A DNA stretch of 64,000 bases, from NCBI RefSeq assembly GCF_022539255.1, contig NZ_JAKZBV010000001.1:248001-312000 (forward strand), read 5' to 3'. The translations under genes and the position numbers were made by a program. Source of the DNA: Sinomonas terrae. GTDB lineage: Bacteria > Actinomycetota > Actinomycetes > Actinomycetales > Micrococcaceae. Of this stretch, positions 42,265 to 52,419 are shown piece after piece; within the stretch, counting starts at the first letter, position 1; each line of letters starts with the position of its first letter. Under the pieces are notes generated by a model. That model saw nothing but the letters and a program-made list of their open reading frames with translations. It ran no database searches and was not told the DNA's origin.

Positions 42265-43302
42265 GTGAGGAAGCCAGCAACGATCCGAGACGTCGCCCGC
42301 GAGGCAGGCGTCTCGGTCGCCGTCGTCTCGCGGGTGCTCAACGATGGCACCGGCCCCGTGGCCCCGCAGACCAGGGCGAAGGTCGTCGAGACGATAGAGC
42401 GGCTCGGCTACCGGCCCAGGGCAGCCGCCCGCGAGCTCCAGCAGAGGACGACCTCGACGATCGGCCTGGTCCTGGCGGACCTGGCCAACCCGTTCTTCGC
42501 GCGCCTCGCCGACAGGGTGGTCTGGGAGGCCAGGGCGCGGGGAGTCCACGTCGTCCTCCTCACCACCCAGGAGGACCCGCACCTGGAGGCGGAGTCCATC
42601 GACACGCTCGTCGAGCGCTCGGTCGCCTCCGTCATCGCCACCCCCGCCGGGGACAACGTCGAGAAGTGGGCACGGCTCATCGATCTCGGCATCGATGTGG
42701 TCTTCGTCGACCGCGAGATCGAGGGCCTGGAGGAGATCGACGTCGTCACGATCCGCAACGACGTCTCCGCCGAAGTCGCCGCCAGCCACCTGATCGGGCT
42801 CGGGCACCGGCGCATTGGCTTCATCTCCGGCCCTGCGGACACCTCGACCGGCAGGGACCGCGTCACCGGCTTCCGGCGCGCCCTCCAGGGCGCCGGACTG
42901 ACGGCGGACGAGGACCTGATCCACCACATCCCCTTCCGCGGCGACGCAGGCAGCGACGCCGTCGGGGCACTGCTGAACGCCGCCGAGCCACCCTCGGCCA
43001 TCATCGTAGGGAACACCGCCCAGGTCCGATCCGCCCTCCGGCGGATCAAGCAGTCCGACGTCCGCGTGCCCGAGGACCTCAGCCTCGTCGTCTTCGACGA
43101 CAACCCCTGGACCGAGCTCGTCTCCCCGCCCCTGACCGTGATCCGCCAGCCCATCGACATGCTCGCCGTCCACTCGGTCGACCTCGCCGTCGGCCGCGCC
43201 AAGGGCCTCCTCCCTGCCCAGCGCCGCAGGGTCGAAGTCGAAGCCGAGTTTGTCCGCCGCTCCAGCACCGCACCTCTCACGCAGCACGCTCCGGCGCCCT
43301 GA
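42265..43302 (+). CDS. LacI-family transcriptional regulator (TRAP module)
   Basis: 345 residues from the GTG at 42265, preceded by an excellent AAGGAGGA. Helix-turn-helix ATIRDVAREAGVSVAVVSRVLN and hinge RPRAAARELQQRTTSTIGLVL. The effector domain is periplasmic-binding-protein-like, ending with DLSLVVFDDNPWTELVSPPLTVIRQP. Divergent from the TRAP/oxidoreductase operon with an operator between, so most likely its substrate-induced repressor. Confidence 0.9.
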   Translation: MRKPATIRDVAREAGVSVAVVSRVLNDGTGPVAPQTRAKVVETIERLGYRPRAAARELQQRTTSTIGLVLADLANPFFARLADRVVWEARARGVHVVLLTTQEDPHLEAESIDTLVERSVASVIATPAGDNVEKWARLIDLGIDVVFVDREIEGLEEIDVVTIRNDVSAEVAASHLIGLGHRRIGFISGPADTSTGRDRVTGFRRALQGAGLTADEDLIHHIPFRGDAGSDAVGALLNAAEPPSAIIVGNTAQVRSALRRIKQSDVRVPEDLSLVVFDDNPWTELVSPPLTVIRQPIDMLAVHSVDLAVGRAKGLLPAQRRRVEVEAEFVRRSSTAPLTQHAPAP

Positions 43303-43494
43303 CCCGCCCCCGCCCACAGCACATCCCCTCAGGGGCTCGGCCGCCGCCCTAGGGCCTAGGGCCGATGAAGTGGCCGCTCTGGCTGCCCCGGATGCCTTCA
43401 GCGGCGCCAGTACCTGCTGGATGGCCCCGTTGGACGCGCGTCGACAGGCGTGGATTTCCGGTCCCATTCCGGAGCGCGAGGGAGAATGAGGCCT

Positions 43495-44376
43495 TCAGCC
43501 TGCTACCGCCGCTGCTGGATTGTCCACGAGGACTCGGCGGATGTCCTCGGGAGTGAATCCCGCGCCGCGCAGGGCTGCCGCCCACCGTTGGATTCCGCCG
43601 ACGATGGGGCCGTTGTGGGGTTGGCCGAGGTCGCCGGTGAGCAGGGTCGAGCCTGGGCCGCAGGCGCGGATGCCGTGGAGCGCGGCGTCGAGGGGGAGCT
43701 TGCCTTCGATGACCGACGCCATGGTCCTTTCGATCCAGGCGCCGCGGCGGGCCATCTCGATCTGGGCGTCGCCGGTGATTCGCTGCCGCGGAAGATCGGG
43801 GTGGGTGACCATGACGCGCTCAATGCCGTGGTCCTTTGCGGCGTCGATGACGGCGAAGACTTCTTCGCAGTCGAGGTGGCCGGTGGCCAGGAGCATCCCG
43901 TGGTCCTTGACGATGTCGAGGACGTCGTGGACCTCGGCGACGATGTGCCCCTCCTCGAGCACTTCGATAGGGGGTCCATACCCGGGGCGAGCGGCCAGCT
44001 CTGCCTGCGCCCCTGCCCATACGGGCGCGGGTCCGGCCACTGCAGTCTGCTCGCGCTGGCGCCTGCTGTCGACGGTCGGGAGCCAGACGACGCGTGCGCC
44101 GAGGCGGGCTGCGATCTCGACGGCGGCTGGATTGAGTCCGCCGACGGGCCGGTTGAGGACGATGGACCCGAAGGCGCGGGCACCGGGATGTCCCGTGTAC
44201 GTGCTGCAGAGGCCTGCGGTGGAGGAGACGTGGGACTTGGCGACGAAGCCGGCGAAGCCGGCGGCGGTGAAGTCTTCGAGGGCTTCGGGGATGCTCTGGG
44301 AGCGGGGGACGATGTCCGGGGATGGGTGGGTGTGGAGGTCGATCGCACCGGAGAGCGTCTCAGGCAGTCCGTCCAC
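43495..44376 (-). CDS. DUF6282-family metal-dependent hydrolase
   Basis: 293 residues; the GTG at 44376 begins two bases after the MFS stop. The N-terminal AIDLHTHPSPD supplies the HxH metal motif of amidohydrolases. Further His sites: VVAKSHVSSTAGLC, LLATGHLDCEEVF, VMVTHPDLPRQRI, and the acidic end STLLTGDLGQPHNGP. This is the TIM-barrel metal-ligand pattern (HxH, Lys/His, His, Asp). Such enzymes hydrolyse lactones, amides or phosphotriesters. Co-transcribed with an MHS-type symporter. Confidence 0.78.
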   Translation of the reverse strand: MDGLPETLSGAIDLHTHPSPDIVPRSQSIPEALEDFTAAGFAGFVAKSHVSSTAGLCSTYTGHPGARAFGSIVLNRPVGGLNPAAVEIAARLGARVVWLPTVDSRRQREQTAVAGPAPVWAGAQAELAARPGYGPPIEVLEEGHIVAEVHDVLDIVKDHGMLLATGHLDCEEVFAVIDAAKDHGIERVMVTHPDLPRQRITGDAQIEMARRGAWIERTMASVIEGKLPLDAALHGIRACGPGSTLLTGDLGQPHNGPIVGGIQRWAAALRGAGFTPEDIRRVLVDNPAAAVAG

Positions 44377-44378
44377 GC

Positions 44379-45746
44379 TCAGTCCCCGAGCTGCCCCGTG
44401 GCGGCCGCCGGGGCGTCATCGATCCTTGACCGCCCGACGAAGAGCAGCGCGAGCAGGCCCACGAGGGCGGACGCGGCCATGTAGGCGGCCGGGGCGAGGT
44501 TCCATCTGCTGGCGGTGGTGAGCAGCTGGGCGATGTAGGGGCCGAAGCCGCCGCCAAGGATGGTGCCGAGGGCGAAGCCGAAGGCCACGCCCGTCATGCG
44601 CGCCTTGGAGCCGAAGAGCTCGGTGAAGAGCGGGTAGCCGACGGCCTGGGAGAAGACCCAGGGCACGAATGAGACGGCCATGGCCAGACCGAGGGGGACG
44701 CCGCTTCCGGGGGCCATCCACAGGAAGGCGGGGAGGGCGAGGACGACGTAGCCGGCCATCGCGGCCCCGTAGATCCGGCGGCGGCCGAAGCGGTCCGAGG
44801 TCAGGGCCGCGAAGGGCATGAGCAGGGCGAAGACGACGGTGATCAGCGAGTTCGTGCCCAGGGCCTGCGCTGCGGGGATGTGGAGCTGGGCGGTGAGGTA
44901 GGTGTTGAGGTAGACGTGCCCGACGTAGGCGGTGCAGGTCATCGAGAAGGAGAGCACGACGAGCTTGACCACGGCTGGCCACTCCTGGACGAGCCCGCGG
45001 AACGGGCTGGCCGCCGCGGCCCCGGTGCGGATGTTCCTGGCGAACTGCGCAGACTCGGGCAGGCGTGTGCGGAGGTAGAGGACGGCGAGGGAGAGCGGCA
45101 GCGAGAGCAGGAACGGCACGCGCCAGCCCCAGGCGGCCATGGCCGTGCTTCCGACGGCGGAGCTGACGAGGGCGGCGAGACCGCCAGCGGCGGCGGTGCC
45201 GATCCCGATCCCGGCGGGGTTGAAGGCCCCGAAGAATCCCCGCAGCTTCGCCGGGGCGGTCTCGGCGATGTAGGTCGAGGCGCCGCTTGCCTCCCCTCCT
45301 GCGCAGAAGCCCTGCAGCAGGCGCAGGACCAGCAGCAGCAGGGGCGCGACCACCCCGAGAGCCGCGTAGGTCGGCAGGACCCCGACGGCCGAGCTCGCCA
45401 GGCCCATCAGGACCACGCTGACCAGCAGTGACGTTCGCCGGCCGTGCCGGTCGCCGAGCCATCCGAAGAACAGGGCCCCGACCGGGCGCATGAGGAATCC
45501 GCTGCCGAAGACGGCAAGCGTGTCCAGCAGGGCGGCGCCCGGGTCCGTCCGGGACAGGAACGCGGCCGAGATGTAGATGGCCAGATTGGCGTAGAGGGAG
45601 AAGTCGTAGTACTCGATGACCGACCCGGCCCCGCCGGCGAGGGCGGTTCTCCACACGGTCCGACCCGGGGCATCCGGTACAGGAGTCGGGGATGGCGTGG
45701 GGGCGGCGGGTGTGGCGGCGCGGGGCTGCGCTTCTGGTCTCTTCAT
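44379..45746 (-). CDS. MFS symporter, metabolite:H+ (MHS) family
   Basis: 455 residues from the ATG at 45746 (AGAGGAAAG). MHS signatures: GSVIEYYDFSLYANLAIYIS in helix 1, FGSGFLMRPVGALFFGWLGDRHGRR (motif A) and LRLLQGFCAGGEASGASTYIAE. Family members take up citrate, shikimate, alpha-ketoglutarate, proline/betaine and similar compounds. Its promoter and leader share unusual detail with those of the ABC binding protein at 51460-52368. Confidence 0.88.
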   Translation of the reverse strand: MKRPEAQPRAATPAAPTPSPTPVPDAPGRTVWRTALAGGAGSVIEYYDFSLYANLAIYISAAFLSRTDPGAALLDTLAVFGSGFLMRPVGALFFGWLGDRHGRRTSLLVSVVLMGLASSAVGVLPTYAALGVVAPLLLLVLRLLQGFCAGGEASGASTYIAETAPAKLRGFFGAFNPAGIGIGTAAAGGLAALVSSAVGSTAMAAWGWRVPFLLSLPLSLAVLYLRTRLPESAQFARNIRTGAAAASPFRGLVQEWPAVVKLVVLSFSMTCTAYVGHVYLNTYLTAQLHIPAAQALGTNSLITVVFALLMPFAALTSDRFGRRRIYGAAMAGYVVLALPAFLWMAPGSGVPLGLAMAVSFVPWVFSQAVGYPLFTELFGSKARMTGVAFGFALGTILGGGFGPYIAQLLTTASRWNLAPAAYMAASALVGLLALLFVGRSRIDDAPAAATGQLGD

Positions 45747-45787
45747 TGAAATCTTTCCTCTGAGGAGCGTACACTCCTCGCCTCAAA

Positions 45788-45830
45788 TATCACTGTATGA
45801 TATTGACTATCACCATAATCCAGTGTGATG
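45788..45830. promoter_or_regulatory. Shared operator, copy A
   Basis: Palindrome TATCACTGTATGATA (45788-45802), then CTATCA (45807-45812), then CAGTGTGATG (45821-45830), in the divergent region between the MHS symporter and IclR genes. The same elements in the same order occur at 52420-52461. Half-sites TATCA/TGATA recur through the block. Likely IclR binding sites. Confidence 0.8.
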
Positions 45831-45936
45831 GGGACCATATGACTGTGTCAACTGGGGTGGGCTTGAGGACGCGGCTACCGGGCTGGGTCCTGACTGCGGC
45901 GATGGCTTAGATTTCTTCATGATCCTAGGAGGGAAG

Positions 45937-46704
45937 ATGGCAGACGACGCCGCGGGCCAGGAGCGTTCGACGATGAGGTCGGTGGAGCGGGCTTTCGATG
46001 TGGTCGACCTCCTCTCGGACAGCGGCAGGCCCCTCCGGCTCGCCGAGGTCGCCCGGGGAGCTGGCCTGCACATTGCCACGGCGCAGCGCATCCTGCGGGT
46101 CCTGGAGCGCAGGAACTACGTCGTGCAGGATTCGGCGGGGTACAGCGTCGGGGCCGCTGCCCTCGCGGCCGCACACTCCTTCCTCGTCGGAAACCATCTG
46201 GTGCTCACTGCCACCCCCGTCCTCCAGGAGCTCGCGGCAGCGCTCGGCCTGACCGCGTCCCTGTCCGTACGCGTCGGGGCGGCCCGCGTCATGGCCGCCC
46301 GGGTGGAAGGGGCCAGTCCGCTGCGCTACCAGCTCCCGGTTGGGGGCAGGCTGCCCCTGCACCTCGGCGCGGGGAAGGTCTTCCTGGCCTACATGGACGA
46401 GGCCGCCCGTGACGAGGTCCTGGCGGGCATGGAGAAGGTCGAGACTGCCGGCGGGTCGGCGATCCCCATGGACGAGTACGTCTCGCTCCTGGAGGGGATC
46501 GCCGCGACCGGCTACGCGGTCTCGCGCAACGAGCGTGTCGTGGGGGCGGTCTCGGTCAGCGCCCCGGTGCGGTCGCGGGACGCCGGGGAGCTGCTCGGGG
46601 TCGTGCAGGTCTCCGGCCGGGAGGAGGACCTTGAGGACCGGCTCGCCGAGGCCACCCGCGAGGTCCTCAACGCCGCCGCGAGCATCGCGGCCAGAATGCG
46701 CTGA
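45937..46704 (+). CDS. IclR-family transcriptional regulator
   Basis: 255 residues; the ATG at 45937 follows TAGGAGGGAAG. Winged helix: MRSVERAFDVVDLLSDSGRP, then LRLAEVARGAGLHIATAQRILRVLERRN. Effector domain: GGRLPLHLGAGKVFLAYM and GYAVSRNERVVGAVSVSAPV. Divergent from the MHS symporter; the operator block between them is repeated upstream of the ABC binding-protein gene, so this protein probably controls both. Effector unknown. Confidence 0.88.
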   Translation: MADDAAGQERSTMRSVERAFDVVDLLSDSGRPLRLAEVARGAGLHIATAQRILRVLERRNYVVQDSAGYSVGAAALAAAHSFLVGNHLVLTATPVLQELAAALGLTASLSVRVGAARVMAARVEGASPLRYQLPVGGRLPLHLGAGKVFLAYMDEAARDEVLAGMEKVETAGGSAIPMDEYVSLLEGIAATGYAVSRNERVVGAVSVSAPVRSRDAGELLGVVQVSGREEDLEDRLAEATREVLNAAASIAARMR

Positions 46705-46738
46705 GGCTCCCCCCGGGCAACCTTTCAGACGGCAGCCT

Positions 46739-47719
46739 TCAGACGATGGCCGTGGCGTTGGCGGGGGACCCGACGGCGCCGGGGAGGTTCAGCGGCTTGA
46801 CCGTCAGGAAAACCTCGTAGCGGCCCGTCCGTCCGCATTCGCGGGCGAGTCCGTTCAGGTGCCACAGCTCCCCGAGGGGGCAGCCGAGCTTGGCGATGAG
46901 CTCCTGGTGCATCATCCCGCCGTCGTCCTTCCCGGCTGATGCGTGGAAGGGGCTCTCGGGACTGGCGGGGAGGGCCTCGACGGCGAAGGTGTCGGTGCCC
47001 AGCAGGGCCACGCGGCTGTCCCAGAGCCAGGCGAGGAACTCCTTCGACTGGGCGATGCCGGTCGTGCGGCGCTCGGCCTTGGCGGCGGCGCGGCCCTCGG
47101 GGTCCAGCCGGAGGAACCACTCGGCCCACCCCGTGTGCAGGAGCAGCATGTCTCCGGGCTCGAGCGGGGATCCCTGGGCCGCCAGCGCCGAGGTGATGTC
47201 GCCCAGCCCGATTGGCTCGCCCGCCTGGTGGTCGATCGGCGAGCCCGCGTCTCGTCGATGGCGTTCGACGTCGGCAAGGACGGCACGTCCGACGATGGGC
47301 TTCTCGGCCCAGCGCTGGATCCCGAGCTCGGGGGTGCCTGCGGCGATGCGCGCGTCCGGGATGCCGTTGTAGAACCCGTGCCCATGGGCTCGGCGGTGGC
47401 GGAGCCCGTCGATGTGGCTGCTGGCCTGGGGCCAGTAGCCGTCCCAGACGTCGTCGAAGCTGTCCGGGTGGGCCGAGGTGACCGTCTGGGCGGGCGGTTT
47501 CCTATTGCGGGACATCGAGGGCTCGAAGGCGTCCGCCGGGTAGTCGAGGCTGAACGCCGCACCGGTGCGGATGGCCTCGGTGCCCCGGAGGACCTGTCGG
47601 GGGCCGGCGAAGTTGGCCATTCCCCGCTCCGGATCCTCGGGGAACAGGCCCCAGCTCGAGCCCGGCGGGGCGTCGGTGCGCAGGAGCAGGCGGTCGTAGG
47701 TCGGGAGGTTCTCGTTCAT
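46739..47719 (-). CDS. Cyclase-family (kynurenine-formamidase-like) hydrolase
   Basis: 326 residues. Contains the cyclase-family fold blocks WPQASSHIDGLRHRRAHGHGF (metal site, in the variant SSHxDGxxH form in place of HxGTHxD), GDMLLLHTGWAEWFLRLDP, and FHASAGKDDGGMMHQELIAKLG. Family enzymes hydrolyse cyclic or formyl amides or open lactones with a divalent metal. Last gene of the leftward operon that starts with the ABC transporter. The real substrate is unknown, but the neighbours suggest a ring-containing nitrogenous or lactone compound. Confidence 0.82.
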   Translation of the reverse strand: MNENLPTYDRLLLRTDAPPGSSWGLFPEDPERGMANFAGPRQVLRGTEAIRTGAAFSLDYPADAFEPSMSRNRKPPAQTVTSAHPDSFDDVWDGYWPQASSHIDGLRHRRAHGHGFYNGIPDARIAAGTPELGIQRWAEKPIVGRAVLADVERHRRDAGSPIDHQAGEPIGLGDITSALAAQGSPLEPGDMLLLHTGWAEWFLRLDPEGRAAAKAERRTTGIAQSKEFLAWLWDSRVALLGTDTFAVEALPASPESPFHASAGKDDGGMMHQELIAKLGCPLGELWHLNGLARECGRTGRYEVFLTVKPLNLPGAVGSPANATAIV

Positions 47720-47725
47720 GGTCCT

Positions 47726-48313
47726 TCAGGTCCGCTGGAAGAAGGGGACGGTGCCGGGAGCCAGGCGGAACGCGTGGTCGCAGGCGAACAGGTCGGCGTA
47801 GTGCAGAATCCAGGCCTCGGGCTCCCCGGTCTTGAGCGGGCTGGTCGCCGCGTGCGTGCCGACGAGGGTCACGACGGCGTCGGGGAGGCCCGCCTCCTTC
47901 AGCAGCATCGCCCCGAGCACCCCGTGCGGCAGGCCGGCTCTCCCCGGGTCCGCGGCCACGGCGCCGCCGGCGCGGGTGTAGAGGAGGGCCTTGTCGATGT
48001 CGTGGAGAAGCAGCGCGGCCAGCAGGATGTCCTGGTCGAGCCCGACTCCCCAGCGCTCCTCGGCGTAGTCGGCGAGGAGGATCCCGGCGTCGGCGACCTC
48101 GTTGGTGTGGTCGAGCAGGCGGTAGTCGGGGGCCTGGAGGGAGTAGGGCATCGACTCGAGGGAATCGTGGGTGCTGGCGAGCCAGGCGCTGACCCATGCC
48201 GTGGTGGCCTGCTCCCGCAGGGGTGCCCCGAGTTCCGCCAGCCTCGGCATCGCCCGGAGCACCTCCTCCCGCTGGGAGGCAGATCCGGATTGGATGGTGT
48301 AGAGGGAGCTCAT
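47726..48313 (-). CDS. HD-domain protein
   Basis: 195 residues; its ATG overlaps the stop of the dehydrogenase gene upstream (ATGA). Metal ligands of an HD domain: DHTNEVADAG, LLLHDIDKAL (the HD pair), PHGVLGAMLL, GTHA and HYADLFACDH. HD proteins are usually phosphohydrolases, and small catabolic ones may act on phosphorylated or ring-cleaved intermediates. Position inside a catabolic operon is unusual and argues for a pathway role. Confidence 0.8.
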   Translation of the reverse strand: MSSLYTIQSGSASQREEVLRAMPRLAELGAPLREQATTAWVSAWLASTHDSLESMPYSLQAPDYRLLDHTNEVADAGILLADYAEERWGVGLDQDILLAALLLHDIDKALLYTRAGGAVAADPGRAGLPHGVLGAMLLKEAGLPDAVVTLVGTHAATSPLKTGEPEAWILHYADLFACDHAFRLAPGTVPFFQRT

Positions 48314-49083
48314 GCGCTCTTCAGGGCTCCGTCCCGCAGGTGCAGCAGCGAGTCCCGTGCGGCGGCGCTCATGTGCGAGGGGGCCCCGAGGGCCTCGCAG
48401 TAGTCGGTGACCGCGGCCATCTCGTCGGCCCTCCGCGCCGCGTGCTTGGCAGAGCCGGTGAGGAAGCGGTCGATCGTCGCCTGCCCGTCTCCGGAGAGCT
48501 CGGCCGCGATCTGGCCGCGGATCCAGTCCTCGTAGCCGGCGCGGCGGCCTGCCTCGACGGCTTCGCAGACGACGGCGGCGAGGCCCTTCATGAGGATGCT
48601 GCGCAGGAGCTTGTGGGCCATGGCGTCCCCGAGGGCCCCGTGGACGACCTCGACGGGGGCCCCGACCGGCCGGAGTAGGTCGGCGACCCGGTCCGCGCCG
48701 GGGCCGGCCGCCATGAGCGGGGTCGACGCTCCGAGGGCGATGACGGGGCCGAGGATCGCGATGTCGGCGCCCATGACGCCGGAGGGGAGGATCTCGTTGA
48801 GGGCGAGCTTGGCCTTCGGTGCGGCGGAGGTGAAGTCGGCGTAGACGGTGCCCGGTGAGAGGTGGGGTGCGGCGTCCCGGGCGACCGGGAGGGAGGCGCG
48901 TGCGGTGGTCATGACGATGACCGCCTCGGCTTCTCCCACGGCCTCGGCCATGTCCGCCGCGCGGGCCAGGCCCGGGGTGGGGATGGGGGCGACGTCGTAG
49001 CCGAGGACCTCGTGCCCGCGGCTTTGGAGGGCATGGGCGTAGATGCGGCCGGCTTCACCGAGCCCGATCACCGTGCAGCGCAT
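48310..49083 (-). CDS. NAD(P)-dependent dehydrogenase with DUF1932 domain
   Basis: 257 residues. N-terminal Rossmann motif RCTVIGLGEAGRIYAHAL (2-19) of the 6-phosphogluconate-dehydrogenase-like group, then YADFTSAAPKAKLALNE and a C-terminal DUF1932 helical domain (about 175-255, LLRSILMKGLAAVVCEAVEA). The conserved Lys (AHKLLRS) is the likely catalytic base. Start overlaps the end of the RraA gene by 16 bases. It probably oxidises a hydroxyacid in the pathway. Confidence 0.83.
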   Translation of the reverse strand: MRCTVIGLGEAGRIYAHALQSRGHEVLGYDVAPIPTPGLARAADMAEAVGEAEAVIVMTTARASLPVARDAAPHLSPGTVYADFTSAAPKAKLALNEILPSGVMGADIAILGPVIALGASTPLMAAGPGADRVADLLRPVGAPVEVVHGALGDAMAHKLLRSILMKGLAAVVCEAVEAGRRAGYEDWIRGQIAAELSGDGQATIDRFLTGSAKHAARRADEMAAVTDYCEALGAPSHMSAAARDSLLHLRDGALKSA

Positions 49084-49691
49084 GCCGCCTCCTTCACGTC
49101 GTTCGCGGCAGCGAGGATGCTCCGCATCCGCTCGGCCTCGTCCTGCTGGACGGCCTCGGCAGCGAGGAGCACCTCCTCGGCGCGGTCGCGCGGGACGACC
49201 ACTGCGCCGTCGTCGTCGCCGACCACGATGTCTCCGGGGAGGACGGCGACGCCGCCCACGGCGACCGGGCCAGCGAGGGCTCCGGGACCGTTCTTGTAGG
49301 GCCCGGCGGGAGAGGTGGTGCGCGCGAAGACGGGCATGCCGACCTTCTCGAGCCCTGCGGCGTCGCGCACGGCGCCGTCGACGACGAACCCGGCGATCCC
49401 TGCGTTCTTGGCGCGGGCACCGATGAGGTCGCCCAGGAGGGCGCGGGTTTCGTCGCCCTGGCCGTTGACGACGACGACGTCCCCGGGCGCGGCCTCGGCG
49501 AGGGCCTTGTGGATGTAGGCGTTGTCGCCGGCGCGGGTCCAGACGGTGAAGGCGGGTCCGGCGAGGCGTCCGCCGGACCAGACGGGCTTGATCGCGGAGT
49601 CGAGGACGCCGAGGCGTTCCATCGCGTCGCCGATGTTGGGGGTGGGCAGCGCTCCGAGGCGTTCGCAGAGCTGCTCGGTGGTGAGGGTCAT
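49068..49691 (-). CDS. RraA-family aldolase/decarboxylase
   Basis: 207 residues. Core blocks: PTPNIGDAMERLG, NAYIHKALAEAAPGDVVVVNG, ALLGDLIGARAKNAGIAGFVVDGAVRD and GDIVVGDDDGAVVVPR. The Arg-Asp of DGAVRD and the Gly-rich GDLIGARAK loop form the active site of 4-hydroxy-4-methyl-2-oxoglutarate/4-carboxy-4-hydroxy-2-oxoadipate aldolases. These enzymes end aromatic-acid pathways by giving pyruvate and an oxo-acid, needing Mg2+. The other member type, the RNase E inhibitor, is not expected in this setting. Confidence 0.85.
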   Translation of the reverse strand: MTLTTEQLCERLGALPTPNIGDAMERLGVLDSAIKPVWSGGRLAGPAFTVWTRAGDNAYIHKALAEAAPGDVVVVNGQGDETRALLGDLIGARAKNAGIAGFVVDGAVRDAAGLEKVGMPVFARTTSPAGPYKNGPGALAGPVAVGGVAVLPGDIVVGDDDGAVVVPRDRAEEVLLAAEAVQQDEAERMRSILAAANDVKEAACAAR

Positions 49692-49724
49692 GGTCTGTCT
49701 TTCCGGTAGTGCAGGTGGTGGTTG

Positions 49725-50476
<752 letters not shown>

Positions 50477-50480
<4 letters not shown>

Positions 50481-51460
50481 AGCGATGCCTCCTTGGCGGT
50501 CTCGGCCGGTCCGGCCTTGGCCCTGCGCTTCTGCTGGGCGGCCCCGCGGGCGGTGCGCCGCTCGATGATGTTCTGGCCCAGGGTCGCGGCGCTGGTCACG
50601 GCCAGGTACCAGATGGCGGCGACGATCAGGAGCTCGACGGTGCGCAGGTTGTAGCCGGAGATGTTCTCGGCATGGCTGAGGATGTCCCCGCCCGCGATGA
50701 CGGACACCAGGGAGGTCTCCTTCAGCAGGGTGATGAACTGGTTCCCTGCCGGGGGGATCATGACCCGCAGCGCCTGGGGGAGGATGACCTTCCGCTGGGC
50801 CTGCCACCAGGTGAGGCCGAGGGCGGAGGAGGCCAGGTGCTGGCCCTCGTCGACGGAGAGCAGGCCGGAGCGGATGATCTCGGCCAGGTAGGCGCCGTTG
50901 GCGATCGAGAGGGCCACGATCGAGGCTGCGAACGGGGAAAGCACATCGTTGGTCGAGGCCGAGAACAGGGTCCAGCCCGTGCCGGGGATGCCGATGCCAA
51001 GGCGCGGGGCGAAGAGGGCCAGATTGCCCCAGAAGAGGATCTGGATCAGGGCCGGCACGCTGCGGAAGACCCACACGTACAGGGCACCGAGGGTCCGCAG
51101 CACCGGGTTCGCACTGAGCCGGAAGAAGCCGAACACGAGCCCGATCGCGGAGGCGACGAGCATCGACACGACCGACAGGAGCAGCGTCTGCCCCAGCCCT
51201 TCGAGAATTTGGCCGTCGAAGAGGAACTGGCCCACCACGCCCCATTCGAGCTGGGGGTTCTGCGCGAGGGACTTCGCGACCCCGAGGGCGAGGGCGAGGA
51301 GGACGACGACCGCGGCCCAGCGGCCATAGTGGCGCTTCACCGCGACCGCGTCCGGGACCTCGGCCCTCGGCGCCATGGTGCCGGTCGCCGTCGTCGCCTG
51401 CCAGGTCTCGGGAGGATTGCCGGGGGGATTGACTGGAGATTGCATGAGGGCCTGCTTCAT
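50477..51460 (-). CDS. Amino-acid-type ABC transporter permease
   Basis: 327 residues from the ATG at 51460, which overlaps the binding-protein stop by one base; an ATG at 51445 is the alternative. A 45-residue polar N-terminus, then helices and the HisMQ-type block (GLGQTLLLSVVSMLVASAIGLV, VWVFRSVPALIQILFWGN, and the EAA-like loop SALGLTWWQAQRKVILPQALR). It is a single permease, so it likely works as a homodimer. Confidence 0.9.
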
Positions 51461-52368
51461 CACATCGGGATCTGGTCGTTGATCTCCGCCTTGTCGACCG
51501 CCATCGTGCCAAGGTCCCACTTGTCGAGGATCTTCTTGTACGAGCCGTCGGCGATCATGGCGTTGAAGGCGGCCTGGAAGGCCTGGGTGAGCTGGGTGTC
51601 CTCCTTCGGCAGCGCGACCCCGGTCTCACGGGAGGCGAGCTTGCCCACGAGGGTTGCGCCGAGGGTCTTGTCGGCCTTGACCGCGAGCTGGATCTGCGGG
51701 GTGGAGTTCAGGAACGAGTCGATCCGCCCGGCCTTGATCGCGTCCTCGCCGGCGTTGAAGCTCTGGTAGTAGAGGTACTGCAGCGCCGGCTTGCCGGCGG
51801 CCTTGCATTCGTTGTTGATCGAGTCCGCGATGTTCTTGTTCACCGTCGATCCCGTCGTGAGGCCGAACCGCGTGCCGCACGCGTCGGTGTCCGAGGCGTA
51901 GTTCTTCCCCGCCGGGACCAGCAGCGACGAGGAGGCGTTGTAGAAGGCCAGGAGGTTCACGACCCCCTTGTTCTCGGGGGTCTTGCTGATCTGCGCGCCG
52001 GCGATGTCCACGCGCTTGGACTGCAGCGCCGGGACCAGGCCCGAGTAGGGGATCTGAGACCACTTGATCGACAGGCCCAGCTTGCCGGCCGCCGCGTCGA
52101 GCAGGTCGATGATCACCCCGTCGGGCTTATTGCCCTGGGCGTAGAAGTTCATTGGCTGCGTGTCGAACGATGCGCCCCCGGCCAGGGTCCCTTTCGACTT
52201 GATGTCGTCAGGGACCAGCTTCGCCAGGGCCGGGTCTGCGCTGCCCGTGGCGCTGGCCGCCGGGGCGCCGCCGGACCCGGCAGTGGAGTTGTTCGCGCAC
52301 GCCCCCATGAGCAGGGCCAGGGACGCGACCGCGCCGACGGTGATGGTGTTGCGGATCAATCTCTTCAT
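51460..52368 (-). CDS. ABC transporter substrate-binding lipoprotein (family 3)
   Basis: 302 residues from the ATG at 52368. I chose this because the leader before it matches, base for base over most of its length, the leader of the MHS symporter gene; earlier ATGs at 52374 and 52398 are open. Lipobox LMGAC, Cys 24. Family-3 fold: GGASFDTQPMNFYAQGNKPDG, DIAGAQISKTPENKGVVNLL, RFGLTTGSTVNKNIADS and LTQAFQAAFNAMIADGSYKK. Binds the solute outside for the permease and ATPase encoded downstream. Confidence 0.9.
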   Translation of the reverse strand: MKRLIRNTITVGAVASLALLMGACANNSTAGSGGAPAASATGSADPALAKLVPDDIKSKGTLAGGASFDTQPMNFYAQGNKPDGVIIDLLDAAAGKLGLSIKWSQIPYSGLVPALQSKRVDIAGAQISKTPENKGVVNLLAFYNASSSLLVPAGKNYASDTDACGTRFGLTTGSTVNKNIADSINNECKAAGKPALQYLYYQSFNAGEDAIKAGRIDSFLNSTPQIQLAVKADKTLGATLVGKLASRETGVALPKEDTQLTQAFQAAFNAMIADGSYKKILDKWDLGTMAVDKAEINDQIPM

Positions 52369-52419
52369 TGACATCTTTCCTCGGATCGGAGCCGTCATTG
52401 GCTAGGGTTCCTTTTGGAC

